64,000 bases of DNA from a bacterium HR28 (GCA_002898255.1 BEIE01000002.1:248001-312000); one strand, 5' to 3'; shown: positions 35,182 through 45,904, counted from the stretch's first letter. Numbers and translations are program-made. The notes: generated by a model from the sequence alone, not told the origin.

Positions 35182-36858
35182 TCAGTCCTGCAGTACTTCG
35201 CTGATGCGTTCCGGTACAGTGACGATCAGCCTCGGTTCAGTGTTGTCAAGAACGACGAGGCGATCTCCACTCGACCCCTCAGCGATAGCGACAACCGTGC
35301 CGTCGGACGCGACCACAACGCCGCGGACGAGCCATCCTGGCAAGAGATGCTCGACGGGATCCAGTGTCGCGGTCTCGTAAACCCAGATGCCATCTCCGAG
35401 ATCGTCTGTCGATGGGAAGACGGTATAGAGCAGACGGCCATCTGGAGAAAGTGCGGCGTGGAGTGACAACGGCGATGCGGCTTGCACATCCGGCAACAAC
35501 AGGCCTGAGAAGCGCCGCCACAAGGTAGTCGTCTCATTTTCAGAAGCTGGTCGAGTTGCCTCGCGGCGCTCTCCGGTGTCAGCATCGAGAGCGACCACGC
35601 GGCGCAAGCGTGTCTCGACGAGAAACAGCCAGCGACCGTCATGCGACGGCAGGAGCACCGTCGTCGTGGGATCTGCGACAATCCGCGCGATCGTCTGACC
35701 TGTAACGAGATCCCAGAGACCCAGCCAGCTGCTTGACGAATCCCTGCACCAGGAGAACCAGCGTGGCTGAGTTGTGCTCAGAGCTCCACCGTCGATCGTC
35801 GGGTTCGCAAGGCAGTCAGTATCGGCGAATGCAGCAGCGTCGAACGACCAGCGACGGGACATTCGGACTTCGAGCGTCTCGGCGTCTAGGATCGAGACTC
35901 GCGCCTCCCCGGAGGCGTCCAGCGAGAGGAGGCGTTCGAACACAACCAGCTGGCTTCCCGATGTCACAGCAACGCGTGGCAGGAGCTGTGTTCCCCGCAA
36001 CGCACCAGGCAGCACTTGGCGTGCTCTGACTTCGCCGGAACGACTGTCGATCGCGATGATTTCTGCGAGCCAGCTCTGGCCTAGGCGAGCAGCACGATAG
36101 ACAAGGATCACCGGCTTATCCGAGGCGCCGGCCACAGCCATGGTCATCGCTGGAGTGGAGGTCGAACCAGGCTGGAGCGAGGCACGGACAGGATCGAGAT
36201 CAATGCGCAGTTCCTGTCCAGAATGCACATCCGTGAGCACAAGGCTCAGCTGCCAAAGGCCACCGTAGAGTCGACTGATGGTGCCGACTGGGAAAGAGGA
36301 ACGACGGACAACGTAGGTCATACCACCAGCCTCGACAGCCGTCTCACCGAGCAACCGTACAATGCTCCCAGTGCGTGGATCGAAGCGGAGGGCTGTTACC
36401 CAGGAACTCGCACGGAGAAGAAGCGGGGCATCGCTTGGAAGAGGTGCCGCAAGGCGGGGAGAGACCTCGAGAAGGCTACTGGATACGGCCGAAGCGATTC
36501 CGTCAGTTGCTTCGATATCGAGCCGCCACCGTCCGGGCTCATTCAAAGGAACTCCCAACTCGTATATGCCAGGAGCAATCTCGCGTGCAGAACGAACCTC
36601 AGCGATGGGCGTCGCTGCGCCGTCAGAGCTCCCAACGACGGGGAGAACCAGAACACGACCTTGGAGCCCACTTACTGGTGTCTCCTGGAGGCCGACGACC
36701 TGGAAACGGACTGTTACGACATCTCCTGCAACTGGAGCTGTCGGCTCGACTGTGACCTGCGCGATGCGCAACGCTGGCCCCTCTGCGGCACCTGGTGCAG
36801 GAACCGGTACAAGGAAGGAGCTGGTGAGGACGAGGAGAATGACCAGTGCCTGTCGCAT
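35182..36858 (-). CDS. Secreted beta-propeller-like protein
   Basis: A 558-aa secreted protein. The signal peptide (MRQALVILLVLTSSFLVPVPAPG) is followed by an immunoglobulin-like domain (residues 35-130; VTVEPTAPVAGDVVTVRFQV, YELGVPLNEPGRWRLDI) that recalls FixH/YtkA domains. After a linker come six or seven repeated strands of propeller type, such as WLAEIIAIDSRSGEVRARQVL, VSILDAETLEVRMSRRW, GLWDLVTGQTIARIV and LFLVETRLRRVVALDADTG. No lipobox. I chose M10 of the longest frame as the start because the signal peptide begins there. Function unknown; likely extracytoplasmic binding. Confidence 0.75.
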   Translation of the reverse strand: MRQALVILLVLTSSFLVPVPAPGAAEGPALRIAQVTVEPTAPVAGDVVTVRFQVVGLQETPVSGLQGRVLVLPVVGSSDGAATPIAEVRSAREIAPGIYELGVPLNEPGRWRLDIEATDGIASAVSSSLLEVSPRLAAPLPSDAPLLLRASSWVTALRFDPRTGSIVRLLGETAVEAGGMTYVVRRSSFPVGTISRLYGGLWQLSLVLTDVHSGQELRIDLDPVRASLQPGSTSTPAMTMAVAGASDKPVILVYRAARLGQSWLAEIIAIDSRSGEVRARQVLPGALRGTQLLPRVAVTSGSQLVVFERLLSLDASGEARVSILDAETLEVRMSRRWSFDAAAFADTDCLANPTIDGGALSTTQPRWFSWCRDSSSSWLGLWDLVTGQTIARIVADPTTTVLLPSHDGRWLFLVETRLRRVVALDADTGERREATRPASENETTTLWRRFSGLLLPDVQAASPLSLHAALSPDGRLLYTVFPSTDDLGDGIWVYETATLDPVEHLLPGWLVRGVVVASDGTVVAIAEGSSGDRLVVLDNTEPRLIVTVPERISEVLQD

Positions 36859-36897
36859 GCGCAGGTCCCGGCACGACGAGGGCACCTTGCTGGTGCC

Positions 36898-37956
36898 TCA
36901 CCACGCATAGGGCTGGTATGAACGCTCGTGGGCCTCGGCGAGATAACGGACGAGAAGCTCGACCGCCCCTGCGATATCCGCAACGTGGGCCATTTCGTTC
37001 ACGGTATGGACATACCGGGTGGGGATGGAAAGAGTGACCGCTGGAACACCGGCACGCGTGCGCTGCAGGGCACCGGCGTCAGTTCCTCCGCGAGGCAGGA
37101 GTTCGAGCTGGTAGCGAATGCCGTGACGCTCGGCAATCTCGCGCAGATGTTGCACAAGTGGACGGCTGGGCAGATGGGAGGTATCGAAGACCTTAATCGC
37201 TACTCCCTCACCGAGGCGCGTGACGCGATCGTGCGCGTCAATCCCGGGGACATCACCTGCAATGGTGACGTCGAGGGCGATACCGACATCGGGTTCGAGA
37301 CCAAAGGCAGCTGTCTGCGCCCCACGGAGTCCGACCTCCTCTTGGACAGTAGCGACCGCAAGGATCTCCACCTCGTGCTGCTCGAGATGCCGGAGTGCTT
37401 CCAGCATAACGAAGACGCCGACACGATCATCGAGCGCCTTGCTCAGGACAGTCGGACCGAGGCGCGCAAAGTCACGCGCGAGAGTCACCATATCACCCAA
37501 CTCGACGCGCGCTCGCACTTCGTCCGGTGGCAGGCCAAGATCAACATAGAGATCTTCGAGCGCTGGGGTCTTCCGTTCCTCACTCGTCAAGAGATGGATC
37601 GGCTTGGTTGCGAGTTGTAGAGCACCGAGCAGCGGCTCACCCTGACGCGGCCAGACATAGACACGCTGCGCAACGAGGACACGGGGATCGAAGCCGCCGA
37701 CGGGTTGGAGCCGGAGGAAGCCCTGGTCGTCGATGTAGCGGACCAGGAAGCCGATCTCGTCCATATGCGCGGCGAGCATGATCCGCCGATCAGCACGGCC
37801 GCGGCGGATGCCGATGAGGTTTCCCATTGCATCGCTACGGAGTTCATCAACGAGCGGCTGGAGGGCCGAGTGAACGATCGCCGCGACGCGCTCCTCGTGG
37901 CCCGGTACGCCAGGGGCTTCGCACAAGCGCTGAAGCAGCTGCCAATCGAGTTCCAT
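36898..37956 (-). CDS. M42 family zinc aminopeptidase
   Basis: Cytosolic tetrahedral aminopeptidase of the M42 family (352 aa), removing N-terminal residues from peptides. Ligands and catalytic residues are in AAHMDEIGF (His and general Asp), SKALDDRVG (bridging Asp), VQEEVGLRGAQ (catalytic Glu and ligand Glu), ALDVTIAGDVPG and YVHTVNE (final His). The complete set makes an active enzyme likely. The ATG at 37956 is the natural N-terminus (MELDWQLLQRLCEAPGVPGHE). It heads a leftward operon with the propeller and URO-D-like genes, gaps 39 and 13 nt. Confidence 0.92.
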   Translation of the reverse strand: MELDWQLLQRLCEAPGVPGHEERVAAIVHSALQPLVDELRSDAMGNLIGIRRGRADRRIMLAAHMDEIGFLVRYIDDQGFLRLQPVGGFDPRVLVAQRVYVWPRQGEPLLGALQLATKPIHLLTSEERKTPALEDLYVDLGLPPDEVRARVELGDMVTLARDFARLGPTVLSKALDDRVGVFVMLEALRHLEQHEVEILAVATVQEEVGLRGAQTAAFGLEPDVGIALDVTIAGDVPGIDAHDRVTRLGEGVAIKVFDTSHLPSRPLVQHLREIAERHGIRYQLELLPRGGTDAGALQRTRAGVPAVTLSIPTRYVHTVNEMAHVADIAGAVELLVRYLAEAHERSYQPYAW

Positions 37957-38514
37957 CGCCCCACCGTCCCTGTACAGAGTCGACCTTCCACTGCCGCACT
38001 GATCCTAGCATCGAGTGTTGCCCAGCCCAAGTGGCCGGTGGGGAGATATGTCAGCCGAGCAGCAACTCCCTCAACCGCTGGGACAGAAGGGAGCAGGACG
38101 GAGGGCAAAGCCACGAGTGTTGGAGGCAATACCCTCAGGACATGTCGGTTGTCACCCGCAGGTTCGCTCCCTCGTCGAATGCAGGAGCCACCCAAACGGC
38201 TCGTGTCTCGTACTGACCAGGATCCCTCGAGCGAGCAGGGCCTGCTCTGTCAGCTGGCTCGATCTTGTACCAGAAGGCCCCTTGCTCCAAACAAGTACAC
38301 AGCGGTCTGCCCTGCGGAGGGTCCTCCACCCACAGCAGTAGAGGGAATGACACACGCATCGCCTCAGCGCCGACGTTGTCGCTGCTTGCTGTCTCATAAC
38401 GAGGAGTACTCACGCGTCTTGCCCTTCGACTTGCGGGGCGGAGCAGGCGTCCACTGGGTAGCACACCAAGGTAGGATGTCTCGGTAGCAGCGACACTGGT
38501 AGAGGAGGTTCACG
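37957..38514. other. 558-nt spacer between divergent M42 and pepF genes
   Basis: No convincing gene. GAGCAG GGC CTGCTC is a tight palindrome at 38233-38247. Both flanking promoters should lie here, but I cannot name -35/-10 boxes with confidence. Confidence 0.5.
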
Positions 38515-40332
38515 GTGGTCCAACAGTTAACACGCGAGCAGGTTCCGATCGAGGAGACATGGAATTTGGAAGACCTCTTTCCGAATCCCGAGGCCTGGGA
38601 GGTGGAGCGTGAGTCGATCCTACGCGACCTTGGAGCACTCGAGCAGTTGCGGGGGACCCTTAGTCAGGGAGCGTCGCAGGTACTGCGGGTTCTCCAACTT
38701 GCGGACGAGCTGGATCAGCGGGTGAGCAAACTCTATGCCTACGCACTCTTGGCACGTGATCAGGACACGCGTGACACCGCCGCAGCGGAGCGGTATGAGC
38801 GTGCGGTTTACGTTGGGACACTTGCCGGACGCGCTTCTGCCTGGATTGCTCCGGAACTCTTGGCAACGTACGACGACACGGCATTGCTCGAGATGGTGGA
38901 GCGTGAGCCGGGCCTGGCTCCGTTCCGGCGGCTACTCGAACGGCTGGTGCGGGAGCGGCCGCACGTGCGTTCGGCCGAGGTCGAGGAACTCCTCGCTGAG
39001 ACAACACCGCTCGCGCAAGCACCCAGCACGGCCTTCACACTTTTGGACAACGCCGATATCCGATACGGCACAGTTACCGACGTGGACGGCAGCACGGTCG
39101 AGCTGACGAAAGGTCGTTATCAGCTGCTTTTAGAACGACGGGACCGGCGCGTGCGACAGCAGGCCTACGAGGTCTTCAACGCGCCGTATATCGCGCACCG
39201 GCACACGCTCGCTGCGCTCTTGAGCGCTGCGAACCAGCGTGACGCCTTCTATGCACGAGCCCGACGATACGACTCCGCGTTGCACGCCGCCCTTCACCCG
39301 GACAACATCCCGGTCGAGGTATATACGACGCTGATCGAGCTGGTGCGCCAGCATGCACATCTTCTCCAGCGATATCTGGCGTTGCGGAAGCGGGTACTGG
39401 GTCTAGAACGCCTACGGACATTCGATCTCTACGTGCCACTAGTGGAGCGACCGGAACGCTCGTACACGTACCAGGAAGCACGCGAGCTCGTGCTCGAAGC
39501 GCTGCGTCCGCTTGGTGCAGACTACGTCGAGCCGCTGCGAGCCGGGCTTGCCAACCGTTGGGTCGATGTGCACGAAACCGTGGGGAAGCGATCAGGAGGC
39601 TACAGCCTCGGCGTGTATGGTGTCCACCCGTACATCCTGCTGAACTGGAACGGAACATTGCGCGAAGTGTTCACGTTGGCCCATGAACTCGGGCACGCGA
39701 TGCACTCCTACTTCAGTTCCCGGACCCAGCCACATCCGACCGCGGAGTACACAATCTTCGTGGCCGAAGTGGCTTCGACCTTCAACGAGCGGCTGCTCAC
39801 GCACTATCTTCTTGAGACGACGACTGACCCGCGCGAGCGAGCCGCACTGGTAAACGACGCGCTCGACACGTTCCGGATCGCGTTGTATCGCCAGACACTC
39901 TTCGCCGAGTTCGAGCTCCTGACGCACCAAGCCGTGGAGCGCGGGGAAGGGCTGAGCGCGGATGGGCTGTGCACACTCTATGGCCGACTGATCAGCGAGT
40001 ACTACGGCCCGGATCTTGAACTCGACGACGAAGTACGTCACGAGTGGAGCCGGGTACCCCACTTTTATCGGGCGTTCTATGTGTACCAGTACGCGACCGG
40101 CCTGGTGGCTGCGACAGCCTTGGCTCGCGCCGTGCTCGAAGGGGACGAGGTGGCACGGCAGCGTTATCTCGCATTCCTCGCGGCAGGATCCTCCAAGGAT
40201 TCGTTGGAACTCTTGCGGGATGCGGGTGTTGACTTGACGACGGCGGAGCCATATCAAGCAGCCTTTGCGACGATGGAACAGGATCTGGCGACGTTGGAGT
40301 CAGCACTCGTGGAACTTGGCATGTTGGGGTGA
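38515..40332 (+). CDS. pepF: Oligoendopeptidase F (M3B)
   Basis: Zinc endopeptidase of 605 aa that cleaves medium-length peptides in the cytosol. The active site is HELGH at residues 390-394, with the third ligand in IFVAEVASTFNE. An N-terminal helical lobe (EETWNLEDLFPNPEAWE onward) and the downstream YGRLISEYYGPDLELDDEVRHEWSRVPHFYR region are typical; in the latter the Tyr/His residues contact substrate. GTG start at 38515 behind GAGGAGG. It stands alone; the next gene on the other side is convergent, with a long inverted-repeat element between them. Confidence 0.95.
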   Translation: MVQQLTREQVPIEETWNLEDLFPNPEAWEVERESILRDLGALEQLRGTLSQGASQVLRVLQLADELDQRVSKLYAYALLARDQDTRDTAAAERYERAVYVGTLAGRASAWIAPELLATYDDTALLEMVEREPGLAPFRRLLERLVRERPHVRSAEVEELLAETTPLAQAPSTAFTLLDNADIRYGTVTDVDGSTVELTKGRYQLLLERRDRRVRQQAYEVFNAPYIAHRHTLAALLSAANQRDAFYARARRYDSALHAALHPDNIPVEVYTTLIELVRQHAHLLQRYLALRKRVLGLERLRTFDLYVPLVERPERSYTYQEARELVLEALRPLGADYVEPLRAGLANRWVDVHETVGKRSGGYSLGVYGVHPYILLNWNGTLREVFTLAHELGHAMHSYFSSRTQPHPTAEYTIFVAEVASTFNERLLTHYLLETTTDPRERAALVNDALDTFRIALYRQTLFAEFELLTHQAVERGEGLSADGLCTLYGRLISEYYGPDLELDDEVRHEWSRVPHFYRAFYVYQYATGLVAATALARAVLEGDEVARQRYLAFLAAGSSKDSLELLRDAGVDLTTAEPYQAAFATMEQDLATLESALVELGMLG

Positions 40333-40425
40333 GTGAGGGGAAAACCGTCAGCGCAGCCCGGGAGCGGATTCTGCCACAGACAGAAGAACTGATAGGGGGC
40401 CGAGCAAACGAACCCCTGGGGTCGG

Positions 40426-40514
40426 GCGGACACCGCAGGAATAAGGTTCATGCTCGCGGAGAACGGCACGCCATCGACCGCACATCCGCGGCCGCAGCAT
40501 CCTGCGGTGTCCGC
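40426..40514. repeat. Long inverted-repeat element, 15-bp perfect arms, nested stems
   Basis: GCGGACACCGCAGGA (40426-40440) is perfectly complementary to 40500-40514. Inside, TGCT (40451-40454) plus CGCGGA (40455-40460) pair with TCCGCG (40485-40490) and AGCA (40496-40499), with a 5-nt bulge. It lies in the 362-nt gap between convergent pepF and ubiE. There is no U-run. Nothing else is seen in this gap. Confidence 0.8.
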
Positions 40515-40694
40515 GGTGGGCCCAAACGGAAGAGATCGTGCTCCTGACTCACGATGTGGACTCGCACTGCAAGCTGCGCAGGCTCGGACATGTCGGTCAC
40601 TAGCTGACCGAAGCGTATGGAATACCCACCAATGGCCCAACCGTGCCCGATCGGGCATTGGAAACTGCTCTTCGTACGGTAGAGACGAAGAGTC

Positions 40695-41489
40695 TCACGT
40701 TAGGGGGAACGTGGGTACACCCTGAGCGGTCGCACACGGTGTGTGCTGCACGGCGACCGTGGGCTCTCGCAACGGTGAGGAAGAAGCACGCTCAGCGATA
40801 TGGAGAGCAACAGTGCCGAGCATGAACGTGCGGTATCGGACTGCAGGGAAGCCACTGCTACGCAGGAGCGCGGCGAGCTCGTGCGGCGTCGGGAACGCGG
40901 CGGTCGAGCGGGGTAGGTACCGGTAGGCCTCGCGATCACCGCTGACGAGCCCACCAAGCCAAGGGACGAAGCCATCGAAGTAGAGCCGGAGTAGGGGGGC
41001 AAGCAGGCCACGAGCAGGGGTTGTCTCCAGGATGACGAGACGTCCGCCGGGCCGCAAGACCCGCGCGAACTCACCGATGGCTGCGGCATAGTCGGGGAGG
41101 TTACGGAGGCCGAAGGCGATCGTGCAGACATCAACCGAACTATCGCGGAGTGGCAGGCGCATGGCATCACCGCAGAGGAGCGCAACGCGCTGCGCACGCG
41201 TTGCAGCACGCTTGCGGGCGGCAAGGCGGAGCATCTCGAAGCTGAAATCCAGGGCGAGTACACGGCAAGCACCCCGAGCAGCGAGCTCCAGCGCAAGATC
41301 ACCGGTGCCGGTGGCCACATCGAGGATGACGGAAGGAGCAACCTCGAGAGCAGCCTGGGCAGCAGCCCGACGCCAGGCGACGTCGCGACCAAAGGACATC
41401 AAGCGGTTCATGAGATCATAGCGACGGGCTATGCGATCGAACATCTGACGGATCTCGCTGGGTGGTCGAAGGGCACCACGGCCGCTCAT
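40695..41489 (-). CDS. menG: Demethylmenaquinone methyltransferase (UbiE/MenG)
   Basis: SAM-dependent methyltransferase of the last menaquinone step. The N-terminal signature FDRIARRYDLMNRLMSFGRDVAWRR is followed by the SAM motif ILDVATGTGDLALELA, then DAMRLPLRDSSVDVCTIAFGLRNLPD and YRYLPRSTAAFPTPHELAALL. Length is 264 aa, about 25 more than usual; the extra tail (Ala, Thr and Pro rich) has no known role. It implies a menaquinone-based respiratory chain. It follows the PEBP-like gene by 38 nt on the same strand and may share its transcript. Confidence 0.93.
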   Translation of the reverse strand: MSGRGALRPPSEIRQMFDRIARRYDLMNRLMSFGRDVAWRRAAAQAALEVAPSVILDVATGTGDLALELAARGACRVLALDFSFEMLRLAARKRAATRAQRVALLCGDAMRLPLRDSSVDVCTIAFGLRNLPDYAAAIGEFARVLRPGGRLVILETTPARGLLAPLLRLYFDGFVPWLGGLVSGDREAYRYLPRSTAAFPTPHELAALLRSSGFPAVRYRTFMLGTVALHIAERASSSPLREPTVAVQHTPCATAQGVPTFPLT

Positions 41490-41527
41490 GATCGCTCCTT
41501 TCTCCGGTTGGAATCGTAGCGCAGAGC

Positions 41528-42091
41528 TCAGCGGCCGTAGATACCGACGAGCTCACCGGTGGCGAGAATGTGCCCTTCGATGGCCCGCAGGAATTGGTCA
41601 CGCGTGGCACCAGGCGCAAGGCCGGTTGGGCGGTCGAGTGCATAGAGGCGGAAGACGTAGCGATGTGAGCGACCGGGCGGTGGGCACGGCCCGCGGTAGC
41701 CAAGTGTCCCGAAGTCGTTACGACCTTGACGCGCACCGTCAGGGAGCGTGTCCAGCGGTGGAATACCCGCGGCTACCGACCGTGTGTGGGCAGGAAGCTC
41801 GTACAGAAGCCAGTGGATGAAGGTGCCTCCTGGTGCGTCGGGATCCTCAACGAGTAGGGCTAGCGACGCGGTGCCAGGTGGCGGCTCACTCCAGGCAAGC
41901 GGCGGTGAGCGGTCAGCACCATCGCAGGTGTGCTCGACCGGAATCGTCGCCCCCGGGGTGAAGGCGGAGCTGGTCAATGCGAGCTGAGCAGTGAGAGGGC
42001 TGGGGCTTGGTGTGGAGGTCGGGACACCACATGCCCAAAGGAGCGACAGCGACGCGAGCCACAGCCAGCGGAACGATCCGCCTAAACGCAT
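41528..42091 (-). CDS. YbhB/YbcL (Raf-kinase-inhibitor-like, PEBP) lipoprotein
   Basis: PEBP-fold protein of 187 aa with a lipoprotein signal ending SLLWAC. The fold motifs are clear: LALLVEDPDAPGGTFIHWLLYELP, then GRNDFGTLGYRGPCPPPGRSHRYVFRLYALD. In other organisms these bind anions or phospholipids; the cellular role in bacteria is uncertain. A short Thr-Pro-Ser linker follows the lipobox, like other lipoproteins here. It is upstream of menG on the minus strand. Start: ATG at 42091. Confidence 0.9.
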   Translation of the reverse strand: MRLGGSFRWLWLASLSLLWACGVPTSTPSPSPLTAQLALTSSAFTPGATIPVEHTCDGADRSPPLAWSEPPPGTASLALLVEDPDAPGGTFIHWLLYELPAHTRSVAAGIPPLDTLPDGARQGRNDFGTLGYRGPCPPPGRSHRYVFRLYALDRPTGLAPGATRDQFLRAIEGHILATGELVGIYGR

Positions 42092-42527
42092 GAGACTTCC
42101 CCGAACTCCTCATGCGATGCCCTTCCGGGACACCCCATGATCTTACAGGGTAGCGTAGCGTAGAAACTCGCTCGATGGGAGAGACTTTGTGCCAACGCAT
42201 CCGTGGTCTCCGTCAGGGCAAGACGCAAGCTGGCAGCGACTCCTCGTTCCGAGCAGGAGCTCCTGACTCGTCCCAAGAACCTGTCGCGAGGAAAACGAAG
42301 GAGACAGAGGACCAGGCGAGAGCCCATTTCGTGAGCGCTGCGGCACACGCGGGATACTTGACGAGGCATCGATGCGCCTCCAACCGCCCGTCACACTGGC
42401 TCACTGAGAAAGCAGCGACCGAGGGCAGACTGGTGAACAGAACGGTGTTACGCATGCGGAAAGAGAGCAATGTGCTACACTGGCGTGTCCTGCTTGTTGA
42501 TTCTCTGAGGAGTGAGGGGAAGTGAGG
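42092..42527. other. 436-nt spacer between divergent genes
   Basis: No gene. A 12-bp dyad CAGGAGCTCCTG lies at 42254-42265 and GCATCGATGC near 42365. TACACT at 42476-42481 could be the -10 of the following flavoprotein gene, but its -35 is poor. Confidence 0.5.
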
Positions 42528-43118
42528 ATGGAACCGACACACGGCCCGCGCAGCACCATCCGGCGGCATCCAGAGCGAGCGGTACCAGACGAAGTGAAGG
42601 AGATCTTGGCTGCTGGGCTAGTGGCTCACGTCGGCTTTTGTGAAGACGGACAGCCATTCGTCATCCCGATGTCGTACCACTACAGCCCGACAAGACCCAA
42701 CCGGCTATACCTGCACGGATCGCGCGACAGCAGGCTAATGCGGCTGCTGGCCAGTGGGGCAGCAGTGAGCATTGCCGTGACGCTTGTCGATGGACTGGTC
42801 TACTCGCGGACAGCTTTCAATCACTCGATGAACTATCAGAGTGTCGTCTGCTTTGGGCGAGCGCGGGTCGTCGAGGACGAAGTGGAGCAACGGAGACATT
42901 TCGAGGAGATGACCGCGCGATACTTTCCGGGACGAACTCTCGGGAAAGACTACGCGCCAGCAACAGCGCAGCAGCTTGCGGCCACGCTGTTGGTCGAGGT
43001 CGAGATCGAAGAATGGAGCGCGAAGGCGCGTCGCGGCGGGCCACGCGGGCCTTACGACGACGATCCGGATGCACGGGGAAGTGCCGGACTGGTGCCACTC
43101 GAGCCACCTCGCACATGA
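42528..43118 (+). CDS. Pyridoxamine 5'-phosphate oxidase-like flavoprotein (NimA-like)
   Basis: Split-barrel flavin-binding protein of 196 aa, of the group that includes nitroimidazole-resistance protein NimA. The features are RRHPERAVPDEVKEILAAGLVAHVGF, QPFVIPMSYHYS, LYLHGSRDSRLMRLLASG and SFN-type FNHSMNYQSVVCFGRARVV. Such proteins bind FMN, haem or possibly F420; since the organism makes F420, that cofactor is worth considering. Start: ATG at 42528, preceded by AGGGGA at good distance. The C-terminal 30 residues are charged and Gly/Pro rich. Confidence 0.82.
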   Translation: MEPTHGPRSTIRRHPERAVPDEVKEILAAGLVAHVGFCEDGQPFVIPMSYHYSPTRPNRLYLHGSRDSRLMRLLASGAAVSIAVTLVDGLVYSRTAFNHSMNYQSVVCFGRARVVEDEVEQRRHFEEMTARYFPGRTLGKDYAPATAQQLAATLLVEVEIEEWSAKARRGGPRGPYDDDPDARGSAGLVPLEPPRT

Positions 43119-43275
43119 GTCGGTACTGAGACGCAGTCTTGTTTGACAGAACATTTGCAATGACGGACTGGGGTCCGATCCGGTGCCCTGGGCGAGATGA
43201 GGGGCGGTCATAGGGGGCGGACGCTTGCTCACGTCCAGTCTCACGAACTGCGAGTGTGACGACGACTCGTACTCT

Positions 43276-43680
43276 TCAACTCTCCAGCGGTTGGCGTCCC
43301 CGAAAGCCGGCATCACGCTCGTGCCAGTAAGCGACAGTGGGCTCGTCCACCTTCCAACAGAGGTAGACCTCGCGGCCATCACGGAGACTTGGGAAGTCGA
43401 CAAGACCCATATCGAGGTCCTTGACCTCGACGCCGAGGTCGTGAATCTGGCGCACCTTTTCGCGGATCGCTCGGGCCAGTTCAGCGACGCGCATCTCATG
43501 GGCCTGAAATCGTGCGCCGTGGCCATTCAGGAAAGCGAGGGGAGCGAGTCGACGGAGTTCGGCGAGCTCACGGTCGAGCTCGCGTTTTTCGGCTTGGAGC
43601 GCAGTCAGGAGACCACGGAGACGCGGGACAAGCATGCGTGCTTCTTCGACTGTGAAGTACCGCCGCTGGGAGCGTTCCAT
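43276..43680 (-). CDS. DUF2203 family protein
   Basis: A 134-aa uncharacterised protein. The family pattern is clear: RRYFTVEEARMLVPRLRGLL at the start, a coiled-coil-like middle rich in Glu and Arg, then GVEVKDLDMGLVDFPSLRDGREVYLCWKVDEP and YWHERDAGFRGRQPL at the end. No membrane helix or signal peptide. Start: ATG at 43680; a longer frame upstream reads non-family residues. It is divergent from an EamA transporter gene 178 nt away. Function unknown. Confidence 0.85.
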   Translation of the reverse strand: MERSQRRYFTVEEARMLVPRLRGLLTALQAEKRELDRELAELRRLAPLAFLNGHGARFQAHEMRVAELARAIREKVRQIHDLGVEVKDLDMGLVDFPSLRDGREVYLCWKVDEPTVAYWHERDAGFRGRQPLES

Positions 43681-43858
43681 GACTGCCCGCCTCGAACCGA
43701 GTCGCTTGAATACCCCTCCGACCGTCGGTCGAGTGCCGCAAGGCAGAGCCACCACTGGGATGACCAGCGACGGCGAGCTGGCGCGATCGAACCGCCTCGC
43801 CGTTCGACCAGGCAGAGTTTACCATCGAGCGGGCATCACGGCGCTTTGAGGAGGGCGG

Positions 43859-44776
43859 ATGGAACGGGAAGCTGTAGCAAAGAGAATAGGAGAGCGTGGA
43901 CAGATTCTTGGACACGTGTTGCTTGCGACAACGGCGATCCTATGGGGGTCATCGTATATCAGCACACGGCTGACCGTTGGGGAAGTACCGCCACTTTTGC
44001 TGGGTATGCTTCGAGGGCTGCTCGGTACGCTCGTGGTGGGGATAGCAGCATGGTGGGCAGGTGAGCCACTGCGCGTCCCACCTCGTGTGTGGCTACCGCT
44101 TGCTGGTCTGGGCGCACTTGGCGTCGGCTACTTCTACCTGGGGCTGAATCTTGCGTTGCAGTGGACGACTGCGACGACTGCCTCGCTGCTGAGCTTGCCG
44201 TACCCAGCGTTGACGGCACTAGGCAGTTGGCTCTTCCTCAAGGAGCGCTTACGTCCCACGCAGGCCGCTGGCATTGGGCTGGCGGCTGTTGGCGCAACCT
44301 GGTTGACGTTGGCGACAGCTCAGGAGGGGGTCGGTGGCGCGTGGTTTGGCAACCTGCTCGCTCTTTCGATCACCGTGGCGTGGACGATCTACACGTTGCT
44401 TGGACGGCGAATTTTGCCGCACCTCTCGGCATTGACCGCAACATTCCACATGATGCTCGCCGGGACGCTTTTGCTCGCACTAGGAGCTGGGGTGGAATTC
44501 CTGCGCGGGGCACGCCCCCATTGGACGGTTGAGACGATCCTGGTGACGCTCTATCTTGGCGCAGTGTGTACTGGCCTGGGGTATGCATTCTGGAACCGTG
44601 GTCTGAGCCTCGTGCCTGCAGCTGCAGCAAGCACGTACCTTTACTTGCAGCCAGTCACGGTACTGGCGCTGGCGATCCCGATGTTGGGTGAACGACCGTC
44701 ACTCGGAACCATCGCTGCTGGCGTGCTGGTCATCGCCGGGACAGCGCTTGCGGCACGCCCGACGGGAGGGGATTGA
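43859..44776 (+). CDS. EamA/DMT superfamily transporter
   Basis: Ten-helix drug/metabolite-type exporter of 305 aa with two EamA repeats. The first repeat opens with LLATTAILWGSSYISTRLTVGEVPPLLL and ends at FLKERLRPTQAAGIGLAAVG; the second opens WFGNLLALSITVAWTIYTLLG and ends with PMLGERPSLGTIAAGVLVIAG. These repeated endings are the family signature. The substrate (amino acid, sugar or other metabolite) cannot be judged. The ATG at 43859 begins a short charged N-terminus. It is followed 93 nt later by gmd. Confidence 0.88.
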   Translation: MEREAVAKRIGERGQILGHVLLATTAILWGSSYISTRLTVGEVPPLLLGMLRGLLGTLVVGIAAWWAGEPLRVPPRVWLPLAGLGALGVGYFYLGLNLALQWTTATTASLLSLPYPALTALGSWLFLKERLRPTQAAGIGLAAVGATWLTLATAQEGVGGAWFGNLLALSITVAWTIYTLLGRRILPHLSALTATFHMMLAGTLLLALGAGVEFLRGARPHWTVETILVTLYLGAVCTGLGYAFWNRGLSLVPAAAASTYLYLQPVTVLALAIPMLGERPSLGTIAAGVLVIAGTALAARPTGGD

Positions 44777-44839
44777 AAGATTCCGGTACACTGGCAGCCG
44801 ACCGCTCGGAGGGCAGGCACAATCGCGGAGCGGTCCTAG

Positions 44840-45877
<1,038 letters not shown>

Positions 45878-45904
45878 GTGCGCAACGCCCAGAACAGACC
45901 ACGG

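Noticed and set aside
38135-38464. 109-codon minus-strand frame in the M42-pepF spacer
   Set aside because: No ribosome site and no protein-like pattern; the spacer is expected to hold promoters.
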